A DNA stretch of 64,000 nucleotides from M3007 sp041392625 (GCA_041392625.1 JAWKLR010000006.1:124001-188000); one strand, 5' to 3'. Numbered from the stretch's first letter, positions 54,199-62,964 are shown. Made by a program: numbers and translations. The notes: generated by a model not told the origin, from the letters alone.

Positions 54199-55797
54199 TC
54201 ACTCCCGCACATACAAATACAACTGCAACTCGGGGTAATCAGTCTGGAGGGTATCGACTAGGGTGCCTTTGAAATCGGGGTATTCTTGGGGGCTGACCAG
54301 GTAGATGCTGTTTGTATGGCTGGTGTCGGTGGTGCGCGGTATGATTTTATCGAACGACTGGGTGAAGTAGAAGGAGGCTGGCTCCCGGATGTAGGCATCG
54401 CCATACACCCACCAGGTTTTGTCTTTGTGCTTCTCGGCAAGCGCCCGTACATCGGCGCGGGCGCGGGTTACGATCGACTCGTCGTTGCGGGCCGGTAACA
54501 CAATCAGGTTGAAGCCCGTGCGAATAAAGAGCAGGGCAAAAATGAAAAACCACATGAACCGGGCAGGCACTTTGAAGTAGGCAAACAGACACAATCCAAG
54601 CGCTACAAACAATCCGGCGCTGATCCAGGCTATATGGGGCAGGTAAGCAACTGCAGGGATAAACGGAATGGCAGGGCTAGCCAAAAAACCGACCACCAGC
54701 AACACCGCCAACATGCCGTAAAAAATCCGGTAATACCGATCGCGTTGCTTCCAGTGTTTTTTTAATAAATAAATGCCCACCGTGTTGAACAGCGGGATGA
54801 ACATCAGCAAATACCGGGGCTGTACCTGCACAGATGTCCAGTACACCGGCAGGTTAACCATCAGGATGATGAAGTTGAAGCGGGCAAAATCATGCTCTTT
54901 TAGAAAAGTCCAAAACTTCCGGTCGAGCCAGAAAATAATGGTCAGCGACCAGGGCAAAAAATGGTAAATACTGTCGAACGGAAACTTGTACAGGTGCGAC
55001 CAAAACTTGCCCCAATCATAGGCCACTACCGTCCGTTTGGTAGACTCGTGCAGCAAGTTGGACAAAAACACGTTCAAATCCCGGTACTGGCTGAGTGCAA
55101 ACAAGTACAGCAACAAAACCGCCAATCCGCTCAAGCCACCCAGGATGTGGGGTCGGCTGATCACCAAATCTTTTCGTTTGAAAAACAGGAGCCCGGCCAA
55201 CAAACTCAAGCCCTGGAAAACAATGGCCGGAAAGCCCTTGAATAAAAAACCGGCAGCCATCAGCAAATAACTCACGACAAAAAGTTGTGTCCACCTCCCA
55301 CGCGATCCGAAAAAATAGATGCTCATAAACAGGGCGTACATCGTGAAGGAAAATGCCGTGTCGATAAGCCCCAGCATGGCATCGTAAAACAACAAGCGCC
55401 CACTGGTTACCAGCATCAAGGCCCCGAAAAATGCCATTTCAAACCCCCAGTGTGGCTTGAGCATGCGGTAGTGAAAATAGGCGAAGCCCGACAGAAACAG
55501 CAGGGTGGTCAGGCGGGCAGGCCACTCCCCATACGAGCCCCACAATTCAGACACCACCAGAATAAACCAATTAAACAAAGGCGGCTTGTTGATGTAATCC
55601 GCCCCGTGCATGGTGGTGGCAATAAAATTGCCCGATAGTTTCATCTCCAGGGCCACCAGCGAACGGATCGCCTCGTCGCCCGTAAAAGCAAACAAACCCA
55701 GGTTGATAAGAAATGCCGGAATGCACAGCGCCAAACAAAACAGCACCAAGCTCCGTACCGGAATAGTTTCTACAATATTTTTGACCCGATCGAACAT
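54199..55797 (-). CDS. GT39-family integral-membrane glycosyltransferase, paralogue 2
   Basis: 532 residues, same length as the paralogue at 6770-8368. FTGDEAIRSLVALEM in the first periplasmic loop holds the acidic catalytic pair; PPLFNW follows near 70; about twelve membrane helices and a soluble C-terminal domain ending PDFKGTLVDTLQTDYPE and LQLYLYVRE. Probably transfers a sugar from a polyprenyl-phosphate donor, as its paralogue. Monocistronic here. Its last ~106 bases have been copied three times to the left among the toxin cassettes (48,863; 51,421; 52,642). Confidence 0.85.
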   Translation of the reverse strand: MFDRVKNIVETIPVRSLVLFCLALCIPAFLINLGLFAFTGDEAIRSLVALEMKLSGNFIATTMHGADYINKPPLFNWFILVVSELWGSYGEWPARLTTLLFLSGFAYFHYRMLKPHWGFEMAFFGALMLVTSGRLLFYDAMLGLIDTAFSFTMYALFMSIYFFGSRGRWTQLFVVSYLLMAAGFLFKGFPAIVFQGLSLLAGLLFFKRKDLVISRPHILGGLSGLAVLLLYLFALSQYRDLNVFLSNLLHESTKRTVVAYDWGKFWSHLYKFPFDSIYHFLPWSLTIIFWLDRKFWTFLKEHDFARFNFIILMVNLPVYWTSVQVQPRYLLMFIPLFNTVGIYLLKKHWKQRDRYYRIFYGMLAVLLVVGFLASPAIPFIPAVAYLPHIAWISAGLFVALGLCLFAYFKVPARFMWFFIFALLFIRTGFNLIVLPARNDESIVTRARADVRALAEKHKDKTWWVYGDAYIREPASFYFTQSFDKIIPRTTDTSHTNSIYLVSPQEYPDFKGTLVDTLQTDYPELQLYLYVRE

Positions 55798-55857
55798 GGC
55801 ACAAAAGTCTATAAAACTATTCAGGAATTGAAAGCACTTTCCCGGGAAGCGGTGAAA

Positions 55858-56003
55858 TTGATGTTGATTTGTTGATACGCCCTTCGGGCTAGGATGATTT
55901 GTTGATGTTTAGTCGGGCTGCTGCGCTTGCCCTTCTTTATTGAAATTGATGATTTGATGAGGGCCCTTCGGGCTTGGATGATTTGATGAGATCAGTGGTC
56001 AGT
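55858..56003. repeat. Modular intergenic repeat, locus E (left part)
   Basis: Modules gatttgttgatacgcccttcgg, gcccttcgggc, gtcgggctgctgcgcttgcc and a start of the agtcagt array (atcagtggtcag). The array resumes at 57,384-57,415 on the other side of the IS3 element, so the element has split the repeat. Confidence 0.75.
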
Positions 56004-56024
56004 TATTACACAAAATCAGGACAA

Positions 56025-56224
56025 AAGATGAAAGAGTAAAACGCTATTCGGACGAATTCAAAAAAACAGTGGTTAATGATGTACTTTCGGGCAACATTTG
56101 CCCGGAGCACGCTAAGCACAAGTATGGGATAAGCGGATCATGTACCATTGCAACCTGGGTTAAAAAATTTGAAGACTCAGTTCCTAAACGCTTATTTATG
56201 AATGAGCAAAAGAAAAGACGGTAG
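56025..56224 (+). CDS. IS3-family OrfA (helix-turn-helix part)
   Basis: Frame reads RVKRYSDEFKKTVVND, then ICPEHAKHKYGISGSC and TIATWVKKF, the HTH_Tnp_1 pattern of IS3 OrfA, ending KKRR at TAG 56,222. There is no in-frame ATG at the beginning; the ATG at 56,028 would fit if one base were added in the following A/G run (the frame as given stops at once), so orfA may be disabled or misread. It ends in A-rich DNA (caaaagaaaag) suited to -1 slippage into orfB. Confidence 0.7.
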
Positions 56225-57273
56225 AAGAACTCAAATTAGAGATTGAGCAACTTAAACACCAACTGGAATATGAAAAGTTGAAGAGTGAAGCCTTTGATAC
56301 TATGATTGATATTGCAGAGCAGGAGTTTAAGATTCCGATCAGAAAAAGTCTGGAGCCAAACAGTCAAAAAATAAAGAGCACTCACAAAAGTACCAAAATA
56401 GAGGAACTGTGTGGATTGTTTGGCAAAACAAAACAGGCGTACTACAAAAAGGAAAAAAGTATTTATAAACAAGCAATTGAAGAACGTGTCATAGTTGAGG
56501 CAGTTCGAAAGGAACGGATATCTATGCCCAAGATCGGAACCAGAAAACTGTTAGTTAAACTATTGGATCAAGGTATAGATGTAGGACGAGATAAGTTGTT
56601 TGCAATACTGGATCGCAATAATTTACTGATACGAGGAAAACGAACCAGAGTAGTTACGACTCATAGCAATCATTGGTTTAGAAAATACCCTAATCTGATC
56701 AAAGGTCTGGAGGTGAGGGCTCCCAATAAACTATGGGTTAGTGATATTACGTATGTAGAAACAAAAGAAGGCTTTGTGTACTTATTTTTAGTGACCGATG
56801 CTTATTCAAGGAAAATAGTTGGATTTAAAGTTGCTGAAGGTCTTACAGCAAAGCATGCTGTAGAGGCATTACAGATGGCTTTAAAAGGACTAACAAGGAC
56901 AACTGCTACAGGACTTATTCATCATTCAGACAGAGGTGTTCAGTACTGTTGTAATGAGTACGTTAAACTGCTAACAAAATGGAAAATAGACATTAGTATG
57001 GCTCAGAATGGAGATCCTTTGGAAAATGCGATCGCTGAAAGAGTTAATGGTATTTTAAAAGTAGAATGGCTGTATGATGGAAATTTTGAATCGTTATCTG
57101 AGGCGAAAGATTTTATAACCAGGGCTATTCAAATATATAATAATCAAAGGCCGCATTCAAGTATTGAAATGCTAACACCGAGCCAAGCACATTGTAAAAA
57201 TGGAGAATTGAAAAGAACCTGGAAGAATTACTATAAGAAACGAATGGATCATGAAACATTGGTTTCAACATAA
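56206..57273 (+). CDS. IS3-family OrfB transposase (DDE integrase core)
   Basis: About 355 codons open from 56,206 in the -1 frame relative to orfA; the first possible internal start is TTG 56,278, so production as an OrfAB fusion by frameshifting is likely. N-terminal helical part (TVEELKLEIEQLKHQLEYEK), HTH_21-like ISMPKIGTRKLLVKLL, then the rve core: WVSDITYVETKEGFVYLF (first Asp), HHSDRGVQYCCNEY (second Asp), NGDPLENAIAERVNGILK (Glu), ending NNQRPHSSIEMLTPSQA. All three catalytic residues present; looks active. Confidence 0.9.
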   Translation, partial: AKEKTVEELKLEIEQLKHQLEYEKLKSEAFDTMIDIAEQEFKIPIRKSLEPNSQKIKSTHKSTKIEELCGLFGKTKQAYYKKEKSIYKQAIEERVIVEAVRKERISMPKIGTRKLLVKLLDQGIDVGRDKLFAILDRNNLLIRGKRTRVVTTHSNHWFRKYPNLIKGLEVRAPNKLWVSDITYVETKEGFVYLFLVTDAYSRKIVGFKVAEGLTAKHAVEALQMALKGLTRTTATGLIHHSDRGVQYCCNEYVKLLTKWKIDISMAQNGDPLENAIAERVNGILKVEWLYDGNFESLSEAKDFITRAIQIYNNQRPHSSIEMLTPSQAHCKNGELKRTWKNYYKKRMDHETLVST

Positions 57274-57439
57274 AACTGGGGTTTTCAACATTTTTACTGT
57301 TAGTTTAACAAAGAAAAAAAGAAGCAAAAAAAGAAACACATAATAATAATAATATCTAAAGTAAACTTTTTTTAGGACGGGTCAATAACTGACTACTGAT
57401 TACTGACCACTAACATAAACAGCTCTGCCGACAATATCG

Positions 57440-59011
57440 TTAAATTCCTTTCGCAAGCGCTTGGGCGACTCGTTGGCCATCCATTGCAGCGGAAATGATG
57501 CCTCCGGCGTAGCCGGCGCCTTCGCCGCAGGGGAAGAGTCCGCGGATTTCGGGGTGTTGCAAACTTTCCGGGTCGCGCGGAATACGGATGGGGGCGCTGG
57601 TGCGGCTTTCGGTGCCCACTACCACCGATTCTTCCGAATAAAAGCCGCGCATCTGTTTGCCAAACTGTTTGAAGCCATCTCGGAGCCGATGGTAAATGAA
57701 ATCGGGGAGCAATTCGTACAGCGGCGCGGGGTGGATGCCGGGGATGTAAGAGGTGCCAGGGAGCCGGGCCGAGAGTCGGCCGTTGATAAAATCGGGCAGG
57801 CGGAGTGCCGGGGCGTTTTGACTGCCATCGCCGGCAGCGAACATTTTTTGCTCTACTTCTTCCTGGAAGGCCAGGTGCGCCAGCGGTCCGTGGGATGCCC
57901 AGGCTTGCAGGTCTTCGTGCTCGACGGCGCTTACCATGCCGGAATTGGCGTAAGGGGAGTCGCGGCGGCTCATGCTCATGCCATTCACAACGATTTCACC
58001 CGGTGCGGTGGCGGCGGGTACAATGAGTCCACCCGGACACATACAAAAGGAGAACACCCCGCGGTCTTGCACCTGACAAACCAGGCTGTAACTGGCCGCA
58101 GGCAGGTGCTCGCCCCGGTCTTTTCGTTTGTACTGGATGCTGTCTATCAGTCCTTGCGGATGCTCCACCCGAACGCCCAGAGCAAAGGGTTTGGATTCAA
58201 TTTGGATCTTTAATCGGTGGAGAAGCCGGTATATGTCGCGTGCCGAGTGGCCGGTGGCTAAGATAAGGTGCTGGCAAGACCATTCCCGCTCTTGTCCGGT
58301 TTCTACATTGCGGGTTCGGATGCCCTGAATGGCTTGTTCGTGTAGGATTAGGTCAACCACCTGTGTTTCAAAATGAACTTCACCGCCTAGATTGAGGATG
58401 GTTTCCCGGATATTCTGAACGACCTTCGGAAGTTTGTTGGAGCCGATGTGCGGGTGGGCTTCGTACAGGATGTCTGATTTTGCTCCGTGCTCTACCAGCA
58501 GGCGCAGGGTTTTCTGGATGCTGCCCCGTTTTACCGAACGGGTGTACAGTTTTCCGTCGGAGTAAGTTCCGGCGCCGCCTTCCCCGAAGCAGTAGTTGGA
58601 ATGTGGGTTTACCTCGCCAAACTGCTGGATGGCCCGGAGGTCGCGCCGGCGGTTTTGCACGTCCTTGCCCCGATCCACCACAATGGGTTTGATGCCGAGT
58701 TCGATGAGTTCCAGGGCAGCAAAATAGCCTGCTGGCCCGGCTCCAACAATGAGGGCGGCGGGCTTATCGTCGACGGGTTGGTAGCCGCTCAGAATGGCAG
58801 GTTCCGGATGGAAAGGATCTTTTTTGGTAAATACTTCGACGCGCAGTCGGTAAACCGGAATGCGGCTGCGTGCATCCAGGGATGCTTTGCGGATTTCAAA
58901 ATGGCTGATTTCTCCGGGCTGCAGTCCGGTTTGCCGGGCGAGTTTTTGGAGAATGCGGTCGTTGTCGTGCCGTTCTTCAATTTGAAGAACAATTTCTATT
59001 GGTGTTGGCAT
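57440..59011 (-). CDS. FAD-dependent dehydrogenase, COG2509 type
   Basis: 523 residues. N-terminal ~85-residue domain (ISHFEIRKASLDARSRI), then FAD-binding LIVGAGPAGYFAALELIELG near 88, the family signature YCFGEGGAGTYSDGKLYTR (about 145-163), LILATGHSARDIYRLL in the middle, and a C-terminal FAD motif GLFPCGEGAGYAGGIISAAMDG. Resembles the uncharacterised NAD(P)/FAD flavoproteins of COG2509; cytoplasmic. Substrate unknown. Confidence 0.88.
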   Translation of the reverse strand: MPTPIEIVLQIEERHDNDRILQKLARQTGLQPGEISHFEIRKASLDARSRIPVYRLRVEVFTKKDPFHPEPAILSGYQPVDDKPAALIVGAGPAGYFAALELIELGIKPIVVDRGKDVQNRRRDLRAIQQFGEVNPHSNYCFGEGGAGTYSDGKLYTRSVKRGSIQKTLRLLVEHGAKSDILYEAHPHIGSNKLPKVVQNIRETILNLGGEVHFETQVVDLILHEQAIQGIRTRNVETGQEREWSCQHLILATGHSARDIYRLLHRLKIQIESKPFALGVRVEHPQGLIDSIQYKRKDRGEHLPAASYSLVCQVQDRGVFSFCMCPGGLIVPAATAPGEIVVNGMSMSRRDSPYANSGMVSAVEHEDLQAWASHGPLAHLAFQEEVEQKMFAAGDGSQNAPALRLPDFINGRLSARLPGTSYIPGIHPAPLYELLPDFIYHRLRDGFKQFGKQMRGFYSEESVVVGTESRTSAPIRIPRDPESLQHPEIRGLFPCGEGAGYAGGIISAAMDGQRVAQALAKGI

Positions 59012-59047
59012 AGTGGGTCCCGTTTCTATCAGGAAAATGATGCGTAA

Positions 59048-59479
59048 CTATTCTTTTCGGCGCAAGACGGTCATGTCTTCCTCTTTTTCCCAGGTATAAA
59101 AATCGGGAACAAAGAGTTTGGCCTTTGCGATTTCGGTGACCTCTCCCTCGCGGGTTTTGAGTGGTTTGCGATCGCGTTCTTTGGTATAGATCTGAAAGCT
59201 TCCGTCCAGTTTTTCAGCAACGAGGTCGTAGCGTCCGTTTTTAATCAAAAATTCCAGGATTTCGGGCGAGGCGTGCCAGATTTGGATGTTGGTTTCAGCC
59301 AGGACGTTGGTTCCTGCCCAGGGGTGGATTTCATAGATTCCGGCGATGTCCAGCAGGATGCTCTGGGCGGAGTCTACTTCAAACACCTGGTATATGGTGC
59401 GCTCCATTTGAGCCTGAGTCTGAAGGGTACAGCTCAGGAAGGCTACGAGCGCAAAGAATTTCTTTAAATGAGAGAGCAT
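59048..59479 (-). CDS. Small secreted protein, paralogue of 59,761 gene
   Basis: 143 residues from ATG 59,479, chosen because it begins a signal peptide (MLSHLKKFFALVAFLSCTLQTQAQ); the open frame further upstream lacks support. The mature part is a beta-helix-like strand series (VFEVDSAQSILLDIAGIYEIHPW, NGRYDLVAEKLDGSFQIYTKE), similar to DUF4097-type putative adhesins and to the product of the next gene. Periplasmic or surface location expected. Function unknown. Confidence 0.65.
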   Translation of the reverse strand: MLSHLKKFFALVAFLSCTLQTQAQMERTIYQVFEVDSAQSILLDIAGIYEIHPWAGTNVLAETNIQIWHASPEILEFLIKNGRYDLVAEKLDGSFQIYTKERDRKPLKTREGEVTEIAKAKLFVPDFYTWEKEEDMTVLRRKE

Positions 59480-59760
59480 ATATATCTGTAGTTTGGATTT
59501 TGGTTGCCAAAGGGCAGGCTGTATTTCGGCAAAGATCGCAAGCCCGGCCTGATTTTTAGAAAGAATCAGGAAGGAAACGCAAAAAAAGCCGGCACATTGC
59601 TTGAAACCTTGCTGCAACCGTTTGCAATGGGCACCAAAATACAAAGCCGCAGAAAGCGAGCAACTCGTCTTTCTACGACTTTGACAAAAAACTACGTAAA
59701 TATCGGATGTTACATGTTAACACGGGTTCTGCTTATCGCTAAACCGCTCCGGGCGGGGGC

Positions 59761-60189
59761 CTATTTTTCTCCCTGGTTGTTTGCCAGAGCAGCAGGGCCG
59801 GACATTTCCACTTCCATATCGCGGGGTAGAAAAACCTGAAAACTAAGGTTTTCGATGAGCAATTCTCCACCTACCGTAATTTGCTTTTGCATGTTCTTTG
59901 GCTGGATCAGCAAACTGTTTTCCTCCACGCTGCTGATGAGGTTGTACCGACCTACATTGGCCAGTTCATTCAACATAGACTGGCTTTTGCCGGGCAGTTG
60001 AATTTTTATCTCGACGCGGATCGTTGGCTGGTCCCAGACCCTGAGGTCTATTTCGCCAGGTAGGTTGAGAAGCACCTTGCCGGTATTTTCCGTATTAAAG
60101 GATTTTGACAAGGTTTTCTCGGCTGTTTGGGCAAGCAGAGGTTGGGAGAGTAAAATAAAACTTACGAGTAATCCAAGTACATTTTTCAT
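59761..60189 (-). CDS. Small secreted adhesin-like protein
   Basis: 142 residues from ATG 60,189, which starts the signal peptide (MKNVLGLLVSFILLSQPLLAQ); an ATG 13 codons upstream is less suitable. The mature domain (FNTENTGKVLLNLPGEIDLRVW, NVGRYNLISSVEENSLLIQP, NLSFQVFLPRDMEVEM) follows the same plan as the 59,048 product. Likely a DUF4097-like beta structure. The two lie on the same strand 281 bases apart. Confidence 0.65.
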   Translation of the reverse strand: MKNVLGLLVSFILLSQPLLAQTAEKTLSKSFNTENTGKVLLNLPGEIDLRVWDQPTIRVEIKIQLPGKSQSMLNELANVGRYNLISSVEENSLLIQPKNMQKQITVGGELLIENLSFQVFLPRDMEVEMSGPAALANNQGEK

Positions 60190-60508
60190 AGCAAACCTCC
60201 TTTTTGATTTCATACAAATAAAACCCATTTAGTTGGACTTGTCAAGCTTTGTGCGGAATTATATTTTATAAAAACAAAACTTTAACTTTATATTTTTTTG
60301 AAAAAATTTAAGTTTGAAAAAATAAATTTTGAGATTTTGTTCTTTTTGCCTCTAAAAAATAAGCCCTTGTTTTTTCTGGAAATTGAGCCTTTGCCGGCTT
60401 CTTAATAAAAGATGAACAGATAAAATTTTCCGGATATATTGATTGCCGTTACCTTCGCAATCTGAACGGGGTGAGCAGCCTCAATTTCTTATGTAAAACA
60501 CGAAGAAT
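60190..60508. promoter_or_regulatory. AT-rich divergent intergenic region with PhoD promoter
   Basis: 319 bases, very AT-rich at 60,240-60,400. TACCTTCG at 60,450-60,457, identical to the box at 14,183, lies about 50 bases before the phosphatase start and is a probable -7 element, with a weak TTTTCC at 60,426 in the -33 area. No gene. Confidence 0.5.
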
Positions 60509-61855
60509 ATGCGTTCGAACAGGAAGTTTAGTTTGTTGTTGCTGGTTTGCCTTTTCAGCACATTGGTTTTGCAGGCCCAAACACAGCGGGATTTGCTGCA
60601 ATCTGGCCCAATGGTGGGTTACACCGATATGAAGGAGGTGCTCCTTTGGGTACAAACTTCCCGAAGCGCCCGGGTTCAATTTGAATACTGGGAAAAAGGA
60701 GACAGCACCGGAGAAGAACACATGCGAACCGAGTTTGTAAAAACCAGCAAGGAGCATGCGTACACTGCCAAGTTTATAGCGGATGAAGTGGAACCCGGAA
60801 AGGTGTACCAGTACCAGGTGCGGATCAATGGAACGCCGGTTAAGCTGGATTATCCTACCGAATTTAAAACCCAGGATTTGTGGCAGTGGCGGACCGACCC
60901 GCCCGCTTTTGATCTCGCCATTGGAAGTTGCTCCTACATCAACGAACCGGAATACGATCGGCCTGGTACGCCCTATGGAAGTGAGTACGAGATTTTTACA
61001 TCCATCCATGAAAAACGTCCGGACCTGATGATTTGGCTTGGCGACAACATCTACTACCGGGAGCCAGACTGGTCGACACGGACCGGTATGCACCACCGCT
61101 ACACCCATACTCGTTCGCTGCCAGAGATGCAGCCCCTGCTGGCGAGTACCAGTCATTATGCAATCTGGGACGACCACGACTACGGCCCGAACGACAGCGA
61201 CGGAACCTGGATACACAAGGAAATGGCCTGGGAGGTGTTTAAAGACTTTTGGGGCAATCCTACTTATGGAATCCCAGGGCAAAAAGGTTGTACAACTTAT
61301 TTCCAGTACATGGACATCGATTTCTTTTTGCTGGACAACCGGTATTTCCGTACACCCAATTACTGTGAATCCTGTCCGCGCACCATGTTGGGAGAGGAGC
61401 AGCTTGCCTGGTTTAAGGCTGCGCTTGCCAAGAGCCGTTCGCCCTTCAAGATTGTTGCAGTAGGTGGCCAGGTTGTCAGTAGCAACGAATCACATGAAAC
61501 CTTTAGCCACTTTTTTCCGGCAGAACGGGATTCCATCCTGGCACATATTGAGCGTGAAGACATCAAGGGTGTTGTATTTCTGACAGGCGATCGCCACTTT
61601 ACGGAATTCAGCGTCCTGGAAAATGGCGCAGGAAATAAGGTGTACGACCTCACCTGTTCATCGCTGACGGCGGGTGTGTATACCGGGGCTGCAAAAGAAG
61701 CAAATGCATACCGGCAGGAAGGCTCCTTGCAGGCCGAGCACAATTTTTCTATTTTGCACTTTTCCGGCCCGAGAACAGCCCGAGTATTGGAATTGTCCGT
61801 TTACGATACCAACGGAGAATTGCTTTGGCAGGAAAAAATTGAAGCGCCTAAATAG
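60509..61855 (+). CDS. PhoD-like alkaline phosphatase family protein
   Basis: 448 residues. Signal peptide (about 1-23, LVLQAQ), an N-terminal Fn3-like PhoD_N domain (about 30-115) and the metallophosphatase domain: FDLAIGSCSY, LMIWLGDNIYY (metal-binding Asp-Asn), YAIWDDHDYGPNDS (Asp-His) and VVFLTGDRHFTEF (Asp-His). A C-terminal strand follows. Exported phosphodiesterase/phosphatase, possibly for phosphorus acquisition; no pho-box recognised. Start supported by the signal peptide and a promoter box. Confidence 0.88.
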   Translation: MRSNRKFSLLLLVCLFSTLVLQAQTQRDLLQSGPMVGYTDMKEVLLWVQTSRSARVQFEYWEKGDSTGEEHMRTEFVKTSKEHAYTAKFIADEVEPGKVYQYQVRINGTPVKLDYPTEFKTQDLWQWRTDPPAFDLAIGSCSYINEPEYDRPGTPYGSEYEIFTSIHEKRPDLMIWLGDNIYYREPDWSTRTGMHHRYTHTRSLPEMQPLLASTSHYAIWDDHDYGPNDSDGTWIHKEMAWEVFKDFWGNPTYGIPGQKGCTTYFQYMDIDFFLLDNRYFRTPNYCESCPRTMLGEEQLAWFKAALAKSRSPFKIVAVGGQVVSSNESHETFSHFFPAERDSILAHIEREDIKGVVFLTGDRHFTEFSVLENGAGNKVYDLTCSSLTAGVYTGAAKEANAYRQEGSLQAEHNFSILHFSGPRTARVLELSVYDTNGELLWQEKIEAPK

Positions 61856-61917
61856 AAGTTCCGCTGCATACGCGAGATGATTAATAGCCTGGTGCTTTTG
61901 CAAAAAACTTGTTTACA

Positions 61918-62964
61918 ATGAGTAAATCCTTCAATCCGGTGGGTGTAATTGGTGCCGGTAGTTTTGGCACTGCTGTCGCCAATATTTTGTCACACAACTC
62001 GGATGTACTAATCTTCAGCAGACAAGCAGAGACGGTTGACCGGATCAATAATGAACACGAGTACAACGGACTGAAAATGTCGAAGCGGATTCGGGCTAGC
62101 CAGGATCTGGAGGAAATTGCCGACCGCTGTCAATTGATTTTTCCGGTGGTACCCTCAACCAGTTTTCGGACGGTGATGCGCTCGATTGGCCCTTTTCTGC
62201 GCCCTCAGCATATTGTGATCCACGGAACCAAAGGCTTTGACCTAAAAGGAATCGACGAGGATCAGTTGATGGAAGTGAATGGTTTGAGTAGAATGAATGT
62301 GCGAACCATGAGCGAGGTCGTGTTAGAAGAAAGTTCTGTGGTTCGTGTTGGTTGTCTGTCCGGACCCAATCTGGCTTCAGAAATCATGGAGGGCCAGCCA
62401 ACGGCCACCTTGGTTGGGAGCCGCTTTCGGGAAGTAATTCAGGCCGGGCAAAGTGCCCTGAATGGCCCGCGTTTTCATGTGTTTGGTTCCTACGACATTC
62501 TGGGTGCTGAGCTGGCGGGTGCATTGAAAAACATCATTGCTCTGGGTTCCGGTATTTTGGGAGGACTTGGATTGGGTCGAAACATTCAGGGATTGTTGAT
62601 TGCCCGGGGGCTTGCTGAGATGGTCTATTTTGGAAAGGCACTGGGTGCCTCCAGTCAGGCATTTGTAGGAGTTGCGGGTATTGGCGATCTGGTAGCAACG
62701 GCAACCAGTACCAACAGTCGGAACTACACCTTTGGAACCCGTTTGGCTACCGGGGAGTCTGCCGCCGACATTCGGAAAAAAATGCCTGAGTTGGCAGAGG
62801 GTGTCCGCACGCTGCGCATTGCCCACGAATTGGCGCGGGAGTACAAATTACACGTGCCTATCACCTCCACCTTATACGGCGTGGTTTTTGGAAATGAATC
62901 CATTGAGAAGGCACTGGAATATCTTATGTCGTATCCGTATGCCGTTGATGTGGACTTTTTGTAG
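61918..62964 (+). CDS. gpsA: Glycerol-3-phosphate dehydrogenase (NAD(P)+)
   Basis: 348 residues from the ATG at 61,918 (a TTG three codons earlier is less likely). VGVIGAGSFGTAVANIL (about 8-24) is the NAD-binding motif, VIHGTKGFD (about 102-110) carries the catalytic-region lysine, LSGPNLASEI is the family's GP/E motif, ELAGALKNIIALGSGILGGLGLG includes the conserved catalytic Lys-Asn, and GIGDLVATATSTNSRN the C-terminal signature. It makes sn-glycerol 3-phosphate for phospholipid synthesis. Follows the phosphatase gene by 62 bases on the same strand. Confidence 0.93.
   Translation: MSKSFNPVGVIGAGSFGTAVANILSHNSDVLIFSRQAETVDRINNEHEYNGLKMSKRIRASQDLEEIADRCQLIFPVVPSTSFRTVMRSIGPFLRPQHIVIHGTKGFDLKGIDEDQLMEVNGLSRMNVRTMSEVVLEESSVVRVGCLSGPNLASEIMEGQPTATLVGSRFREVIQAGQSALNGPRFHVFGSYDILGAELAGALKNIIALGSGILGGLGLGRNIQGLLIARGLAEMVYFGKALGASSQAFVGVAGIGDLVATATSTNSRNYTFGTRLATGESAADIRKKMPELAEGVRTLRIAHELAREYKLHVPITSTLYGVVFGNESIEKALEYLMSYPYAVDVDFL

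Larger units (their letters stand above)
56004..57387 (+). mobile_element. IS3-family insertion sequence
   Basis: About 1.4 kb containing orfA and orfB in the usual -1 arrangement. The flanks are the two halves of an agtcagt repeat array. The outer sequences tcagttatt (left, from 55,999) and aataactga (right, to 57,392) are mirror images, but because the target repeat itself is palindromic I cannot fix the exact ends or a target duplication. The right end inverted reads TGACCCGTCCTAAAAAAAG; the left end has only a partial match to this. Confidence 0.85.

Noticed and set aside
48863..54302. GT39-end copies as attachment sites of an integrative element
   Set aside because: Direct repeats at a gene 3' end are att-like, but there is no integrase in the region, the copies are joined to toxin interiors in frame, and their lengths differ. 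Homologous or illegitimate recombination fits better.
56206..56224. orfA/orfB frame change in the IS3 element as a mutation
   Set aside because: A -1 overlap at an A-rich slip site is the normal IS3 arrangement; only the missing orfA start looks abnormal.
57461..58213. 250-residue plus-strand frame inside the COG2509 gene
   Set aside because: Antisense shadow; Gly/Ala/Arg-rich and no start context.
60449..61282. 277-residue open frame antisense to the PhoD-like gene
   Set aside because: Covers the metal-binding region of a clear phosphatase gene in reverse; compositional shadow.
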